DNA from: Pseudomonadota bacterium
GTDB lineage: Bacteria > Pseudomonadota > Alphaproteobacteria > Rhizobiales > Xanthobacteraceae
Length of the DNA stretch: 6,799 nt
Reading direction: 5' to 3'
Assembly (NCBI GenBank): GCA_023430245.1
Contig: JAEZBA010000165.1
Location: forward strand, 1-6,799
Shown: positions 5,724 through 6,799 of the stretch, piece after piece
Layout: each line of letters begins with the position of its first letter
How positions within the stretch are numbered: the first letter of the stretch is position 1
The notes under the pieces: generated by a model
Database searches by the model: none
Told to the model about the DNA's origin: nothing
The model's input: only the letters and a program-made list of their open reading frames with translations
Made by a program: the position numbers and the translations under genes

Positions 5724-6464
5724 TCATGCGGCCTTATTATACCGCTCCCGGATGGCCCAACCGAGGAACACCGCCGCTAGGGAGGCGGCAAGACCGAACC
5801 AGGTTATGGCGTAGCCGAGGTGGTCGTTGCGCAGCTTGACTGCCAGCGGTCCGGGTTTCGGCAAGCCGCCGGGCGGAACCGGACCTTCCTGGTCGATGTA
5901 AAAGGGCGCAACCGCTCCCCAGCCCCTGAGCTTCGCCATCGCCGCCGGATCGCGAACGAACCAGATATCCCCAGCGGCATCGTGCTCGGATACGAACCAG
6001 CCCGGCGTCTCCGGCCAGCGGACATAGCCGGCGATCTCCACCGTGCCTGAGGCGGGCTCGGCCTTGCGATCCATGGGCGCATAGCCGCGATTGACCACCA
6101 CGGTTTTGCCGTCCGGCAGCTTTGCGGGCACGAAAACGAAGTATCCCGGCTGCTTTACATCGGCGCGCAGGGCCGATGCGCCGGTATAGAGGTAGACAGG
6201 CTTCGCGTCTGCGGCGAAATCGGCGCGCAGCGTCACCCGGCGAAACTCCGAATTGTCCCGGTTCAACGAAGGCCATTCCGACGGCGATGGGAGCGGCGCG
6301 GGTGATGCGGCCATTTGCGCGTCGAGCGTGGCAATCAGGCCTTCCTTCCAGGCCTTCCGTTGCAACTGCCACATCCCGAGCGAGATCAGGATGGCGAGGC
6401 TGACAATGGTGAAGAGCCCGGGAACGATCAGCCGGCGCCAATAGGGACGCAGCGTCGCGGTCAC
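5724..6464 (-). CDS. SURF1-family cytochrome c oxidase assembly protein (GTG start)
   Basis: SURF1 (Shy1 in yeast) is an inner-membrane protein that helps insert heme a during assembly of cytochrome c oxidase subunit I. The 246-residue protein shows the family plan: an N-terminal membrane helix (about 13-30) running into GMWQLQRK (30-37), a periplasmic domain of about 180 residues with VVNRGYAP (123-130), and NDHLGYAITWFGLA (213-226) entering the second membrane helix (to about 236). A basic cytoplasmic end follows. The start is GTG at 6464 and overlaps the stop of the DUF983 gene by four bases (GTGA), so the two are coupled. Only a weak GGA lies eight bases ahead. Together with DUF983 it marks the tail of a cytochrome oxidase operon whose structural genes would lie beyond the right edge. 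Confidence 0.93.
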   Translation of the reverse strand: MTATLRPYWRRLIVPGLFTIVSLAILISLGMWQLQRKAWKEGLIATLDAQMAASPAPLPSPSEWPSLNRDNSEFRRVTLRADFAADAKPVYLYTGASALRADVKQPGYFVFVPAKLPDGKTVVVNRGYAPMDRKAEPASGTVEIAGYVRWPETPGWFVSEHDAAGDIWFVRDPAAMAKLRGWGAVAPFYIDQEGPVPPGGLPKPGPLAVKLRNDHLGYAITWFGLAASLAAVFLGWAIRERYNKAA

Positions 6465-6799
6465 GGTTTTGGTCCGTGAGCCTCAGGCTCGCGCATCTCG
6501 AGCCGGCCCTCTGCCGCCTTGTGGCGATATTGCAGGGCGATCATCAGCGCCTTGATCGGGCGCAGCGGCAGTAGCGTGGTGATCAGGATCAGCGGCAGCC
6601 ACAGGACCGCGTGCAGCCAGAACGGGGGCTGATACAGCACTTCGATCAGGAGCGCCGCGAACACGACGACGAAGCCAGCCCCGAAGATGACGAACACCGC
6701 CGGTCCGTCGCCGGAATCGAAAGTGCCGTAGTCGAGGCCGCAGGAATCGCAGTTCGGGCGCAGCGTCAGGAAGCCCTGAAACAGCTTGCCCTCGCCGCA
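6461..6799 (-). CDS. DUF983 membrane protein, 3' part (5' end outside window)
   Basis: The frame is open to the window edge. 112 C-terminal residues are visible, beginning CGEGKLFQGF and followed by NCDSCG. The first Cys is probably the second of a CPxC pair, so with C17 and C20 of the fragment the protein would carry a four-cysteine zinc ribbon. Two membrane helices follow (about 35-54 and 60-79), then a charged cytoplasmic tail that ends in HGPKP. This is the DUF983 family, usually found between ctaE (oxidase subunit III) and SURF1 in alphaproteobacteria. Its exact role is not established, but the location suggests help with oxidase assembly. A GTG at 6697 could be mistaken for a start; it encodes an internal Val in the first helix, since the cysteines upstream are clearly part of the same protein. 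Confidence 0.9.
   Translation of the reverse strand, partial: CGEGKLFQGFLTLRPNCDSCGLDYGTFDSGDGPAVFVIFGAGFVVVFAALLIEVLYQPPFWLHAVLWLPLILITTLLPLRPIKALMIALQYRHKAAEGRLEMREPEAHGPKP

Noticed and set aside
6461..6697. A separate 78-residue gene starting with GTG at 6697
   Set aside because: The frame continues to the window edge with the cysteine motif of DUF983, so this is the tail of a longer gene.
1..6799. tRNA, rRNA, CRISPR array, insertion sequence or integrase
   Set aside because: No cloverleaf, regularly spaced repeat, transposase motif or terminal inverted repeat with target duplication was seen.

Overview
The window is GC-rich and densely coded and has an alphaproteobacterial character. 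The gene set and order suggest the Rhizobiales, most likely the Bradyrhizobium/Rhodopseudomonas/Afipia group. The reasons are an ATP synthase b subunit at the end of an F0-type operon, the order DUF983 - SURF1 - threonine synthase - M16 processing protease - RimJ-like acetyltransferase, and close resemblance of the proteins to those I know from that group. The taxonomic call rests on recognition and not on a search.

Layout. On the + strand, 3-443 is the 3' part of atpF (ATP synthase b subunit). A 202-base spacer follows, and then 646-1302, a small HAD-superfamily phosphatase. Everything to the right lies on the - strand, so it is listed here from its upstream (right) end. 6799-6461 is the C-terminal part of a DUF983 zinc-ribbon membrane protein. 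6464-5724 is SURF1, a cytochrome oxidase assembly factor that starts with GTG and overlaps DUF983 by 4 bases. 5538-4123 is thrC (threonine synthase), starting with TTG. 4126-2855 is an M16B zinc protease that overlaps thrC by 4 bases. 2735-2157 is a RimJ/RimL-type GNAT acetyltransferase. 2037-1375 is a small lipoprotein of unknown function. No stretch longer than about 200 bases lacks a gene.

How the genes fit together. DUF983 and SURF1 are normally the tail of a cytochrome c oxidase operon (ctaC/D/B/G/E). The rest of that operon would lie beyond the right edge. The atp F0 operon enters from the left. Two respiratory-chain loci therefore point toward each other, with a short housekeeping and accessory block between them: threonine synthesis, a processing protease, a protein acetyltransferase, an orphan lipoprotein and a HAD phosphatase. 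thrC and the protease are almost certainly translationally coupled. The lipoprotein appears to have its own promoter.

I see no sign of a defence island, mobile element, CRISPR array, RNA gene or biosynthetic cluster. I do not think the window holds an exciting new system. The parts that merit a second look are the orphan lipoprotein, the HAD protein with Asn in place of the second catalytic Asp, and a palindrome-rich spacer in front of the acetyltransferase gene.
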